25,648 nt of DNA from DATGHS01 sp035307785. Its GTDB lineage: Bacteria > Planctomycetota > Planctomycetia > Gemmatales > Gemmataceae. Shown in pieces: positions 1-7,142 of the stretch (its first letter is position 1; every line of letters begins with the position of its first letter). Below the pieces are notes generated by a model, which made no database searches, was not told the origin of the DNA, and worked only from the letters and a program-made list of their open reading frames with translations. Both the position numbers and the translations under genes were made by a program. The stretch spans positions 1 through 25,648 of the forward strand of contig DATGHS010000286.1 of the NCBI GenBank assembly GCA_035307785.1, read 5' to 3'.

Positions 1-1
1 C

Positions 2-313
2 GCAGCGCTTGCTCGGCGAGGGCGAGCCAGTCCCAATCTTGCGGCCAATATCGCTTCAGCCATTCGCCAGTTCCGGCAGTAGTTCGCCACCCTGTACCGC
101 GTGGTGGCGATTACACCGCGCTTGATCGCACGGGCCATGGACTTGGCCGAGGTCCACGCGCTGCGTGGTTACGATGCGATGCAATTGGCCGCCGCATTAC
201 AGGCGAATGTCCGACGCAGAACGCCCATCACATTTGTCTCAGCAGATGTGGCGCTAAATGCCGCAGCGACTGCTGAAGGTCTGCCGGTGGATGATCCGAA
301 CGCGCATCCATAA
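2..313 (+). pseudogene. VapC-like PIN-domain toxin, C-terminal part, interrupted by in-frame TAG
   Basis: PIN-domain toxins are Mg-dependent RNases, usually paired with a VapB-type antitoxin. The reading frame is open from the window edge to codon 77-79, hits TAG at 80-82, then continues in the same frame to TAA at 311-313. The part after the stop carries the family's C-terminal signature: MDLAEVHALRGYDAMQLAAA, then TFVSADVALNAAA and EGLPVDDPN. The part before it (ALARRGRASPNL...AIRQFRQ) reads like the preceding PIN helices, so both halves belong to one protein. A GTG at 101 could restart translation, but the product would lack the N-terminal acidic residues needed for catalysis. The 5' end and any antitoxin lie outside the window. 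I infer a nonsense-inactivated toxin; a sequencing error or readthrough are alternatives. Confidence 0.72.
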
Positions 314-503
314 ATCGATGGTTGCCGCCATCCGCTACGTCGACTTCGGCGTATGGCGCATGGGCTTTCGGCGACACCGCAAATCGTTCCGAACTGAGCG
401 GGAAATTGCATTTTTGCTCATTCGGATATCTCCTGTATCAATTCCTCATCGTGCGGCAGATATAAACTAGAGCCAAAGCGGGAATGCCTGCCGGGGGAGG
501 ATC

Positions 504-2930
504 ATGGCCGCGAGTCCGATGAAGAGCGTGATCGAACAGGTTCGCAGGGCCGCGCTGTTTTCGGACAGCGCCGGGCTCGGCGATGGCGAACTGCTTGGCT
601 GCTTTGTCGAAACTCGCGAGCAGGGCGCGTTTGCGGCCCTCGTCAAGCGACACGGCCCCATGGTGTGGGGCGTCTGCCGGCGCCTGTTAAGCCATCACGA
701 TGCTGAAGACGCGTTTCAGGCTACCTTTCTTGTGCTGGTCCGCAAGGCGGCGTCAGTCAGGCCGCGCGAAATGGTGGGGAACTGGCTGTATGGCGTCGCT
801 CACCAGACCGCTCTGCAGGCACGAAGGACTGCTGCCCGGCGGGCAGCGCGAGAAGTGCAGGTGACGGTCATGCCAGATGCCAAAGCCATTCCGCAAGACC
901 ACTGGCACGACTTGCAGCCCCTTCTGGATCGAGAGTTGAGCCGGCTGCCGGATATCTATCGGGCTGTCATCGTGCTGTGCGATCTGGAGGGCCAAACTCG
1001 CAAGGAGGTCGCACGGCAACTGGCAGTGCCGGAAGGAACCGTGGCCGGGCGCTTGGCCAGGGCCAGAGTGCTCTTGGCCAAGCGGCTCACCCGCAGCGGC
1101 GTGGCCTTTTCTGGTGCGGCGCTAGCAGCGGTTCTTGCAGAACAGACGGCATCGGCAAGCGTGCCGGCTAGTGTTGTGGATTCAACGATAAATGCGGCGA
1201 GCCTGGCGTCAACGGGAACGGTAGTCGTTACTGCAGCGGCCTCGGGTAGGGTTGCCGAGCTGACGGAAGGAGTGCTGAAAGCCATGTTGATGAGCAAACT
1301 CAAGGCGGCTGTTGCCGTCGCGCTGGTGTTGAGCTTTCTGGCCATCGGGGCGACTGTCCTCTCTAACCGCACGGCAGCGGCCCGCGGCGGTCAACCACCC
1401 GCCGACGAGAAAGCGGGGAGATCGCCGCAGAAAAAAACCGAGCCGGCCGAGAAGCCAGATCGCAAAGCCGACAAAGACAATCTCCAGGGCACCTGGCGGG
1501 TGGTTACGATGGTCACCGATGGGATGCCAAACGTGAAAGAGAATCCCGACGACGAGGCCGACGCGGTCTTCGCGGGAGACACGCTGGCCCTGGTGGCTCA
1601 GCCGGCTGGAAAGAAGTTTCGGGAATTCAACATCAAGCTGGATGAAACGAAGAAGCCGAAGGCCATCGACCTGACTGTGACTGAGGGGCGGGGAAAGGGC
1701 GGAGTCGCGCAGGCGATCTACGAATTAGACGGCGACAACCTCAAACTCTGCTTCCCGCAAGACCAGGAAGGGGCGCGGCCGACGGAGTTCACATCGAATG
1801 TCGGCAGCCGGCAGGTCCTGTTTACGATGCGAAGACAGAAACCGAAAAAGGAAGCGGAAAACGAAAAGGAAAAGGAAAAAGAACCGCTCACGGCCTGGGG
1901 CAAAGAGGTCGGCGGTATCCAGGCCGGGTTGGGCTACCGTGCCGGTCAGAAGCGGGCCTACAGCCACGCCGAAACGGTCGAACTTGTGGTCCGCGTTCGC
2001 AACACCGGCAAGGAGAGGGTCAAACTCCAGTACCTCAAGAAGTTCTTTGTGGAAAAACCGCTAATCGTGACCGATGCCCATGGAAAACAACTGTCCCTCG
2101 AGTCGTATTCCATTCCCAAAGAGAAGCGGAAACCAGAAGAGCTCGATTTGGCTCCGGGAACTGAAGTCGAAATTGACACGATGCGACTTCAACTCAGGTC
2201 GAAGGACTTTGTCGATCAATTCTCCCCGATCGGCCTGGATCCGATAATCCGGGGGACGGGAACGTTTCGAATACAATACGGGCAACTTGCTCCCAAGAAC
2301 TTCGACAATATCGCCTCCAAGCTCGCCACTGGTGCCCTGGAGCTTGAAATAAGTCCCGATCCGCCTCCAGCGCCGGTCCCGGCCAACGACTTCCCAGCCG
2401 CGTGGGGTGGTGGCGGCGGCAACGATTACGAGATCCGCGTGGATAAGTCGGTGCGTCATGAAGGCAAAGCCAGCGGTTCCATCAAGTCAATCACAGCAAC
2501 GCCGACGTGGTACGGCGCGCTGACTCAGGCGTTCGATGGGGCGAAATTCCAGGGCAAGCGGCTTCGCATGACCGCCTATATTAAATCCAAGGGCGTGGAA
2601 AACTCATGCGGTATGTGGATGCGTATGGAGTCCTACGACGGCAAAGGGCACGTGACTATTTCTTCCGACTTGGGGGGCAAGTCGATTAAGGGAACAAACG
2701 ATTGGAAGCAAGATGAAATTGTCATGGATGTGCCCAAGGAAGGTGTGACCCTCATCTATTTCGGCGCAGTGCTGGTAGGGAAGGGGCAGGTGTGGGTGGA
2801 TGATTTCAAATTCGAAGTCGTGGGCAACGATGTCAAAACAACCGGCCGGGTTGGCGAGCCGGGAAAAGCCACAGGGGAGCCACGAAAAGGAATTGCTCAA
2901 GAGCCCAAGAATCTGGACTTTGAGGAGTGA
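504..2930 (+). CDS. ECF-type sigma factor fused to membrane segment and sensor-like C-terminal domains
   Basis: This 808-residue protein would direct RNA polymerase to target promoters while being anchored in the membrane. Sigma region 2 lies at about residues 46-112 (DAEDAFQATFLVL, then NWLYGVAHQTAL). Region 4 lies at about 141-196 (LSRLPDIYRAVIVLCDLEG, helix-turn-helix EVARQLAVPEGTVAGRLARA). A small-residue linker leads to one hydrophobic helix at about 266-287. Beyond it come a Lys/Glu-rich linker, a TIGR03067-like domain at about 326-445 (NLQGTWRVVTMVTDG), a charged spacer at 446-460, a beta-rich domain at about 461-617 (VELVVRVRNTGKERV) and a jelly-roll, carbohydrate-binding-like domain at about 626-775 ending in VWVDDFKFEV. 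Start ATG 504 has a GGGGGAGG site just upstream. Such fusions are known in planctomycetes. The signal sensed and the promoters used are not visible. The first base of the next gap shows no clear terminator. Confidence 0.88.
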   Translation: MAASPMKSVIEQVRRAALFSDSAGLGDGELLGCFVETREQGAFAALVKRHGPMVWGVCRRLLSHHDAEDAFQATFLVLVRKAASVRPREMVGNWLYGVAHQTALQARRTAARRAAREVQVTVMPDAKAIPQDHWHDLQPLLDRELSRLPDIYRAVIVLCDLEGQTRKEVARQLAVPEGTVAGRLARARVLLAKRLTRSGVAFSGAALAAVLAEQTASASVPASVVDSTINAASLASTGTVVVTAAASGRVAELTEGVLKAMLMSKLKAAVAVALVLSFLAIGATVLSNRTAAARGGQPPADEKAGRSPQKKTEPAEKPDRKADKDNLQGTWRVVTMVTDGMPNVKENPDDEADAVFAGDTLALVAQPAGKKFREFNIKLDETKKPKAIDLTVTEGRGKGGVAQAIYELDGDNLKLCFPQDQEGARPTEFTSNVGSRQVLFTMRRQKPKKEAENEKEKEKEPLTAWGKEVGGIQAGLGYRAGQKRAYSHAETVELVVRVRNTGKERVKLQYLKKFFVEKPLIVTDAHGKQLSLESYSIPKEKRKPEELDLAPGTEVEIDTMRLQLRSKDFVDQFSPIGLDPIIRGTGTFRIQYGQLAPKNFDNIASKLATGALELEISPDPPPAPVPANDFPAAWGGGGGNDYEIRVDKSVRHEGKASGSIKSITATPTWYGALTQAFDGAKFQGKRLRMTAYIKSKGVENSCGMWMRMESYDGKGHVTISSDLGGKSIKGTNDWKQDEIVMDVPKEGVTLIYFGAVLVGKGQVWVDDFKFEVVGNDVKTTGRVGEPGKATGEPRKGIAQEPKNLDFEE

Positions 2931-3042
2931 TGCTGGAAGTCAGTTGCAATCGGGACGTTGTCATAACAGTGCGGGCTCCGCGTGCCGCGTTGTTAATCCA
3001 GTTCGCCTTTTTTGCGCGTTAAACGCAATTCTTTCGAACAAT

Positions 3043-3070
3043 TTGACCTTTCGATACAGGATCGTACAAT
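3043..3070 (+). promoter_or_regulatory. Putative sigma70-type promoter
   Basis: TTGACC at 3043-3048 and TACAAT at 3065-3070 are separated by 16 nt; each box differs from consensus at one base. It points toward the tandem repeat and the sugar kinase about 570 nt downstream, implying a long leader. Planctomycete promoters are poorly characterised, so this is a motif match only. Confidence 0.4.
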
Positions 3071-3343
3071 TCTGCGGCCACGAATTGCGCTCGTCTGCCA
3101 CTAGCGCCCGGTGGATGTCCAATAATGTCCCAAAATGTCCCACCAGTCAGAATCTTTGGCTTTACTGCCGCAGCTAGCACGGGTAGCACGGCTTTGCGTG
3201 ACCATTGCTAGTTTCGAAGCATTCTTGCCAAAGCGGCCGGCTTGATTCGCATTTCGTGCCGGCCTACATGTGGCAAAGTTCGCTCACTTCGAGGAATCAT
3301 CATGGACGCTCGCAACCAACCCATGAACCGCTCCGCTCAAGGT

Positions 3344-3403
3344 ACCGCTCAACGCACCGCCCCGAGCACCGCCCTGAGCACCGCTCCGAGCACCACTCAA
3401 CGC
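3344..3403 (+). repeat. Five tandem copies of a 12-bp unit
   Basis: Units start at 3344, 3356, 3368, 3380 and 3392. The consensus is ACCGCYCNGAGC; the outer two copies read ...CAACGC and the inner three ...CGAGC or TGAGC. In the frame of the downstream kinase it would encode a T-A-P/Q-S/R repeat. Because the unit length is a multiple of three, copy-number change would not shift that frame. Confidence 0.85.
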
Positions 3404-3649
3404 ACAATTAGCTCAAGTTGTGCGAAGGCGCGTCGCGCACAGCCTGAACATCTGTTCGACAAAGGACTTGCGTCTATCCAAATGAGCGCGCGCGAGCGCA
3501 CCTTGAGTGGATTTGAGCTAGCACGCATTCAGACTCCGCAATTTCCTCTACATCGTTTTTCGGAATATCATGATGGGAGTTGTCTCATACCTTGCGGAAG
3601 CCACAATCGCGACGCCGGCCGCGTCGCCCACTATCTTGGAGCAAGCATC

Positions 3650-4675
3650 ATGACCGAATGGCGTGCCCGGGCCCCGGTGCGGTTTTGTGATCTTGGCGGC
3701 TGGACCGATACGCGGATTGTGCCGCGCGGAGCGGTGTTGAACTTCGCGGCCCGGATGTATACGTACGTTACCCTCGGCGTGAAGGAGGGGGCCGGCGGCA
3801 TCACCCTGGAGAGCCTCGATACCGACGAGCGCTGCCGGTTTCAGGACATTCGCAATGTGGAATACAACGGCGTGCTCGATTTGCTGAAGGCTTCGGTGGC
3901 CCGGGCTGGAATCGAGACCCACCGCAGCGGGTTGTATTCCACACGGCGGGAAGTCACAGTCCGTGTTCGCTCGGATGCCCCGCCCGCCAGCGGGCTCGGT
4001 TCGTCAGCTGCACTCGGCGTGGCCGCGATTGGAGCGCTTTCCGGGTATCAGAAACGAAACATGTTGCCGCATGAAGTTGCCCGCGAATCGCAACTGGTGG
4101 AAGTGCAAGATCTGAAGCTCGAATGCGGGGTGCAGGATCAATTTGCTGCGGCTTATGGCGGTGTCAGCTTCATGGAAGTCGAGTATCCGAGTGCCCGCGT
4201 CTTTTCGTTGCCGCTCAGCGCTTCCACGCGCTGCGAGTTGGAAGATCGCTTTGTCCTCGTTTATACGGGTAAGTCACACTTCTCTAGCGCCATGCATCAA
4301 AAGGTGATTAGCGAGGCCGAGCGGCACAAGAGTGAATTCCACCAGCTTGCGGCCGCCGCGTTGGCCGGAAAGGACGCACTCCTCAACGGCAACCTCGACG
4401 ACTTTGCGGCGGCCATGAACCAGAACTGGGACGCGCAGAAGAAGCTGCATCCGGACATTACCACGCCGGAGATCGAGAGCCTGCACCACGCCGCGTTCAA
4501 GGCCGGCGCATCCGGCTTCAAAGCGAACGGCGCCGGCGGCGGCGGCACGGTCACGATCCTGGTGAAACGCAATCAGAACACGCACGTTCACCGTGTGGCC
4601 GAAGATCTGGGCATGCAGGTATTGCCGGCGCTGATCGATACGACGGGGCTGCAAGTCTGGGAGGTGGAAGCGTGA
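3650..4675 (+). CDS. GHMP-family sugar kinase (HddA/fucokinase-like)
   Basis: This 341-residue kinase probably phosphorylates a sugar or sugar phosphate with ATP. The three GHMP motifs are present: motif 1 near residues 7-21 (RAPVRFCDLGGWTDT), the ATP-binding loop at 111-125 (PPASGLGSSAALGVA), and the C-terminal glycine motif near residue 295 (KANGAGGGGTVTIL). The nearest relatives I recognise are D-glycero-D-manno-heptose 7-phosphate kinases and fucokinase-type kinases; the substrate cannot be fixed from sequence. ATG 3650 was chosen because the motif 1 strand begins a few residues later, as in the family, with a weak GGAG site 9 nt upstream. The same frame is open back to 3242. The following sigma operon begins 57 nt downstream, and there are no other sugar genes nearby. 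Confidence 0.85.
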   Translation: MTEWRARAPVRFCDLGGWTDTRIVPRGAVLNFAARMYTYVTLGVKEGAGGITLESLDTDERCRFQDIRNVEYNGVLDLLKASVARAGIETHRSGLYSTRREVTVRVRSDAPPASGLGSSAALGVAAIGALSGYQKRNMLPHEVARESQLVEVQDLKLECGVQDQFAAAYGGVSFMEVEYPSARVFSLPLSASTRCELEDRFVLVYTGKSHFSSAMHQKVISEAERHKSEFHQLAAAALAGKDALLNGNLDDFAAAMNQNWDAQKKLHPDITTPEIESLHHAAFKAGASGFKANGAGGGGTVTILVKRNQNTHVHRVAEDLGMQVLPALIDTTGLQVWEVEA

Positions 4676-4732
4676 AATAATCCATCATTTCTCCGCAAGA
4701 TTTCCCTTTCTGCGGCAACTATTCTCACAGCC

Positions 4733-5299
4733 ATGGCCGAGACAACGCATCCGCCTGGTTCGCCCGGCTCGGAACAGCCGCCAGTAAACTGGGCCGAAGC
4801 GTTCGCCCGGCACCAGCGCTGGCTGCGCACCGTGGTATTGGCCCGTCTCGGTGAGCCGCAAGCCAGGGACGAAGTGATGCAAGAAATCGCGCTCGCGGCG
4901 GTTAAGCAGCAGGTGCCGGTGCGTGATCCAGGAAGACTGGGTGCGTGGCTCTATCGCGTGGCCATTCGCCAAGTCCTACTGTACAGGCGCAAGCATGGTC
5001 GGCACCGAAAACTGCTCGCAGGATTCAGGGAGAACGGCCAAGGAAATGAAAGCGTCACGGACCCGCTGAATTGGTTGCTGCTCGACGAAAGGAAAACGCT
5101 GGTCCGCAAATCATTGGCTCATCTGCCGGGCCGGGACGCCGAGATTCTGCTGCTCAAGTACACGGAAGATTGGAGTTATCGGGAATTGGCGGCGCACCTG
5201 GGTCTGAGCGAAAGCGCCGTGGAAGCGCGCTTGCACCGGGCCCGCCAGCGGCTGCGTGAAGCCATTATTTCCGCAAATGTGATTGAGGTCTCCGAATGA
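4733..5299 (+). CDS. ECF RNA polymerase sigma factor
   Basis: This 188-residue sigma70-family factor has region 2 at about residues 24-94 (HQRWLRTVVLARLGEPQARD, then LGAWLYRVAIRQVLLYRRK) and region 4 at about 127-178 (LAHLPGRDAEILLLKYTEDW, then ELAAHLGLSESAVEARLHRA). It has no extra C-terminal domain, unlike the fused factor at 504-2930. The stop overlaps the next start as ATGA, so translation is probably coupled to the downstream membrane protein, the usual arrangement for a sigma factor and its anti-sigma factor. The promoter recognised is unknown. ATG 4733 lacks a strong ribosome site. Confidence 0.92.
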   Translation: MAETTHPPGSPGSEQPPVNWAEAFARHQRWLRTVVLARLGEPQARDEVMQEIALAAVKQQVPVRDPGRLGAWLYRVAIRQVLLYRRKHGRHRKLLAGFRENGQGNESVTDPLNWLLLDERKTLVRKSLAHLPGRDAEILLLKYTEDWSYRELAAHLGLSESAVEARLHRARQRLREAIISANVIEVSE

Positions 5300-5937
5300 A
5301 TATGCCACTCGAAAATCAACACAAACGGAACTTGCCCGATCATCGCTTGCTCGACCGCTTGGTCGATGGTGAACTTCCCGAGGCGGAGCGCCGGATGTTG
5401 CTTCGGCAGCTGGAAGACGAGCCCGGCGGCTGGCGGCGCTGTGCGCTGGCGTTCCTGGAAGCGCAGACCTGGCGCGATTCGTTCGGCGCCCTTGCCGGTT
5501 CGACGTCGGGGCGGAGTACGGTTGCCGTCGCGGCCACACCGACGGTTTCTATTCAGAAACGGATTGCTGACAGCCGGATTGCAAGATTAAGCGCGCTGGC
5601 GGCCTGTTTGGCCCTTGCCTTCGCCTTGGGCTGGAACGTGCGTCCGCAGCCGGCCGGCCCAAGCAGTGGTGTTCTTTGGACGAGAGCCGGCTCCGCCACC
5701 ACGTTGCCCGCGGATGCAAGCGCAAAGGCTAATGTGACTTCGGTTCAGAAGGATTCAGCGTTGGTCCGGAACGAACCCACTCCATCTTTGGAGGCGATCC
5801 TCAAGAAATGGGAGCAACGCGGTTACCGGGCGGAACGGCAGGATCGTGTGGTTCCGGTGGAGTTGAAGGATGGACGAAAAGTAAACTTGCCCGTGCAAGA
5901 GTTCCGTTTCCAGTACATGGGCGGTCGAACGTATTGA
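5296..5937 (+). CDS. Membrane anti-sigma-like protein
   Basis: This 213-residue protein probably holds the preceding sigma factor at the membrane. Its N-terminal cytoplasmic part reads LLDRLVDGELPEAERRMLLR, a leader found in many planctomycete anti-sigma proteins. One transmembrane helix lies at about 97-114 (RLSALAACLALAFALGWNV). A periplasmic tail of about 100 residues ends in a charged segment with PVELKDGRKVNLPVQEFRF. No zinc-binding HxxxCxxC motif of the classical ZAS domain is visible. The assignment rests on the 4-nt overlap with the sigma gene, the topology and the N-terminal leader; direct binding is inferred. A PDZ protein follows after 59 nt, which could take part in signal transmission. 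Confidence 0.75.
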   Translation: MNMPLENQHKRNLPDHRLLDRLVDGELPEAERRMLLRQLEDEPGGWRRCALAFLEAQTWRDSFGALAGSTSGRSTVAVAATPTVSIQKRIADSRIARLSALAACLALAFALGWNVRPQPAGPSSGVLWTRAGSATTLPADASAKANVTSVQKDSALVRNEPTPSLEAILKKWEQRGYRAERQDRVVPVELKDGRKVNLPVQEFRFQYMGGRTY

Positions 5938-5996
5938 TTTCATTTTACAGGGCTGTTTACTGCGGCTTTGGCTTCTATTCCAGAAAGGAAGACAAA

Positions 5997-7016
5997 ATGA
6001 CTTCTTGGCGCCAAATTCGGATTGCATTCCTCTTGGTCGCAGCGCTGGGCGGACTTCTGCCACTGAGCATGGCCCGCGCACAAACTCAGGAGATTCAAGA
6101 CGCCATCGACGCGCGGCTCATGTTGGCGCGATTCGCTAATTCTACGGATCAACTCTTGGGGGCAAACCTGGAGCCGATTAGCGACGCTCTGAGATCTCAG
6201 CTTGACATTCCCGCCGGGCAAGGGCTGCTGGTCTCCAATGTACGGTCCGACGGGCCATGCGCCGTCGCTGGATTGAAACCGAACGATGTGCTGTTGACCC
6301 TGGCCGACAAGCAACTCGCGTCGGTTGACGATTTGTATAAACAACTGAAGGCCGCCGGTGAAGCGCCGGTTCCTCTGAAATTGCTCCGCTCCGGCAAACC
6401 GGTCACAATTCAAATTCAACCAATCTATCGCGTAACTTTGGGACCGGCAGGAGAACAAAAGACTGAGTATTACATCGGCGTGAATGTCGATCCGCTGGAC
6501 GATGCCCTCCGCGCTCAACTTGGCCTGCAAGCCGGCAAAGGCATGCTAATCACCGACGTGATTGTGAACAGTCCCGCCGAAAAAGCCGGAGTGAAGAAGC
6601 ACGACATCATTTTGGAGTTGAGCGAAAAGCCAATCGACAAGTTCGAAGATCTTTCGAAACAGGTCCAAGCGAACAAGGATAAGCCCACGACACTAAAAAT
6701 CCTGCGGGCCGGCAAACCAATCAGCATCCCCATCGCCGCCGCTACTCGGAAGGTGGAAACCAGTCCGCCGGACCAAAGTTTTGATCTGTTTCTCACCACT
6801 CGCCCGGTCTATCTCGATACGATCAATCGATCCGAAAGGATGCTTCGGTATGCCACGATCGTGGATAGCGGCGGGAAGATTAATGTGAACGAACTCTCCG
6901 GACAGCGCGACGACGAAATTCGCCAGCGCCTGGAGCAGGTCGAGAAAGAATTGAAGGCGCTGCACGAGACGCTGGATAAGATCAACGAGAGCTTGAAGTC
7001 AGCGAAACCTAAGTAG
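5997..7016 (+). CDS. Exported protein with two PDZ domains
   Basis: This 339-residue protein begins with a Sec-type signal peptide (hydrophobic core FLLVAALGGLLPLSM, cleavage near ARA-QT at 28). Two PDZ domains follow at about 53-141 and 159-247; both show the pattern of a GLL/GML carboxylate loop, then AGLKPNDVLL or AGVKKHDIIL. The tail carries a short coiled coil (RLEQVEKELKALHETLDKIN). No trypsin-like protease domain is present, so it is a binding or adaptor protein, not a DegP/HtrA enzyme. ATG 5997 is preferred over the longer open frame because GGAAG lies just upstream and the signal peptide starts there. As the third gene of the sigma/anti-sigma operon it may sense exported proteins or modulate anti-sigma cleavage; this is inference. 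Confidence 0.85.
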   Translation: MTSWRQIRIAFLLVAALGGLLPLSMARAQTQEIQDAIDARLMLARFANSTDQLLGANLEPISDALRSQLDIPAGQGLLVSNVRSDGPCAVAGLKPNDVLLTLADKQLASVDDLYKQLKAAGEAPVPLKLLRSGKPVTIQIQPIYRVTLGPAGEQKTEYYIGVNVDPLDDALRAQLGLQAGKGMLITDVIVNSPAEKAGVKKHDIILELSEKPIDKFEDLSKQVQANKDKPTTLKILRAGKPISIPIAAATRKVETSPPDQSFDLFLTTRPVYLDTINRSERMLRYATIVDSGGKINVNELSGQRDDEIRQRLEQVEKELKALHETLDKINESLKSAKPK

Positions 7017-7044
7017 CAGTGAATTTTGAAAGCGCCGTAAAGAC

Positions 7045-7124
7045 CCCGCACGCTTGAAGACTCGCGTGCGGGCTTGGAGGAAAGACTTCTGCCAAGCCCG
7101 CACGCGAGTCTTCGAGCGTGCGGG
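7045..7124. terminator. Long nested hairpin between convergent genes
   Basis: Arms 7045-7077 and 7092-7124 (33 nt each, 14-nt loop) pair along their whole length with a single G-U. Each arm is itself a hairpin: CCCGCACGC and GCGTGCGGG pair at 7045-7053/7064-7072 and again at 7097-7105/7116-7124. It lies between the PDZ gene and rny, which converge, and could end transcription from both sides. No T-run follows. The two-inverted-copies layout resembles a REP/BIME element. Confidence 0.75.
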
Positions 7125-7142
7125 CTCAAAGCCCACGATAGA

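Larger units (their letters stand above)
2931..3649. other. 719-bp gap without a convincing gene
   Basis: This stretch holds a sigma70-like promoter (3043-3070), three close copies of an AATGTCC word (about 3114-3138), and a five-copy 12-bp tandem repeat (3344-3403). The frame of the downstream kinase is open back to 3242, and an ATG at 3302 has a GAGG-type site 7 nt upstream. An N-terminal extension of up to 136 codons is therefore formally possible, but its residues are low-complexity and unlike any GHMP kinase. I see no other coding signal. It may be a long leader or regulatory region. Confidence 0.5.

Noticed and set aside
461..466. TATAAA as a -10 box for the fused sigma factor
   Set aside because: No acceptable -35 sequence 16-18 nt upstream.
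3242..3649. In-frame upstream extension of the sugar kinase as coding
   Set aside because: The residues are low-complexity and precede the conserved N-terminal strand of the GHMP fold. Kept as a finding, not as the called start.
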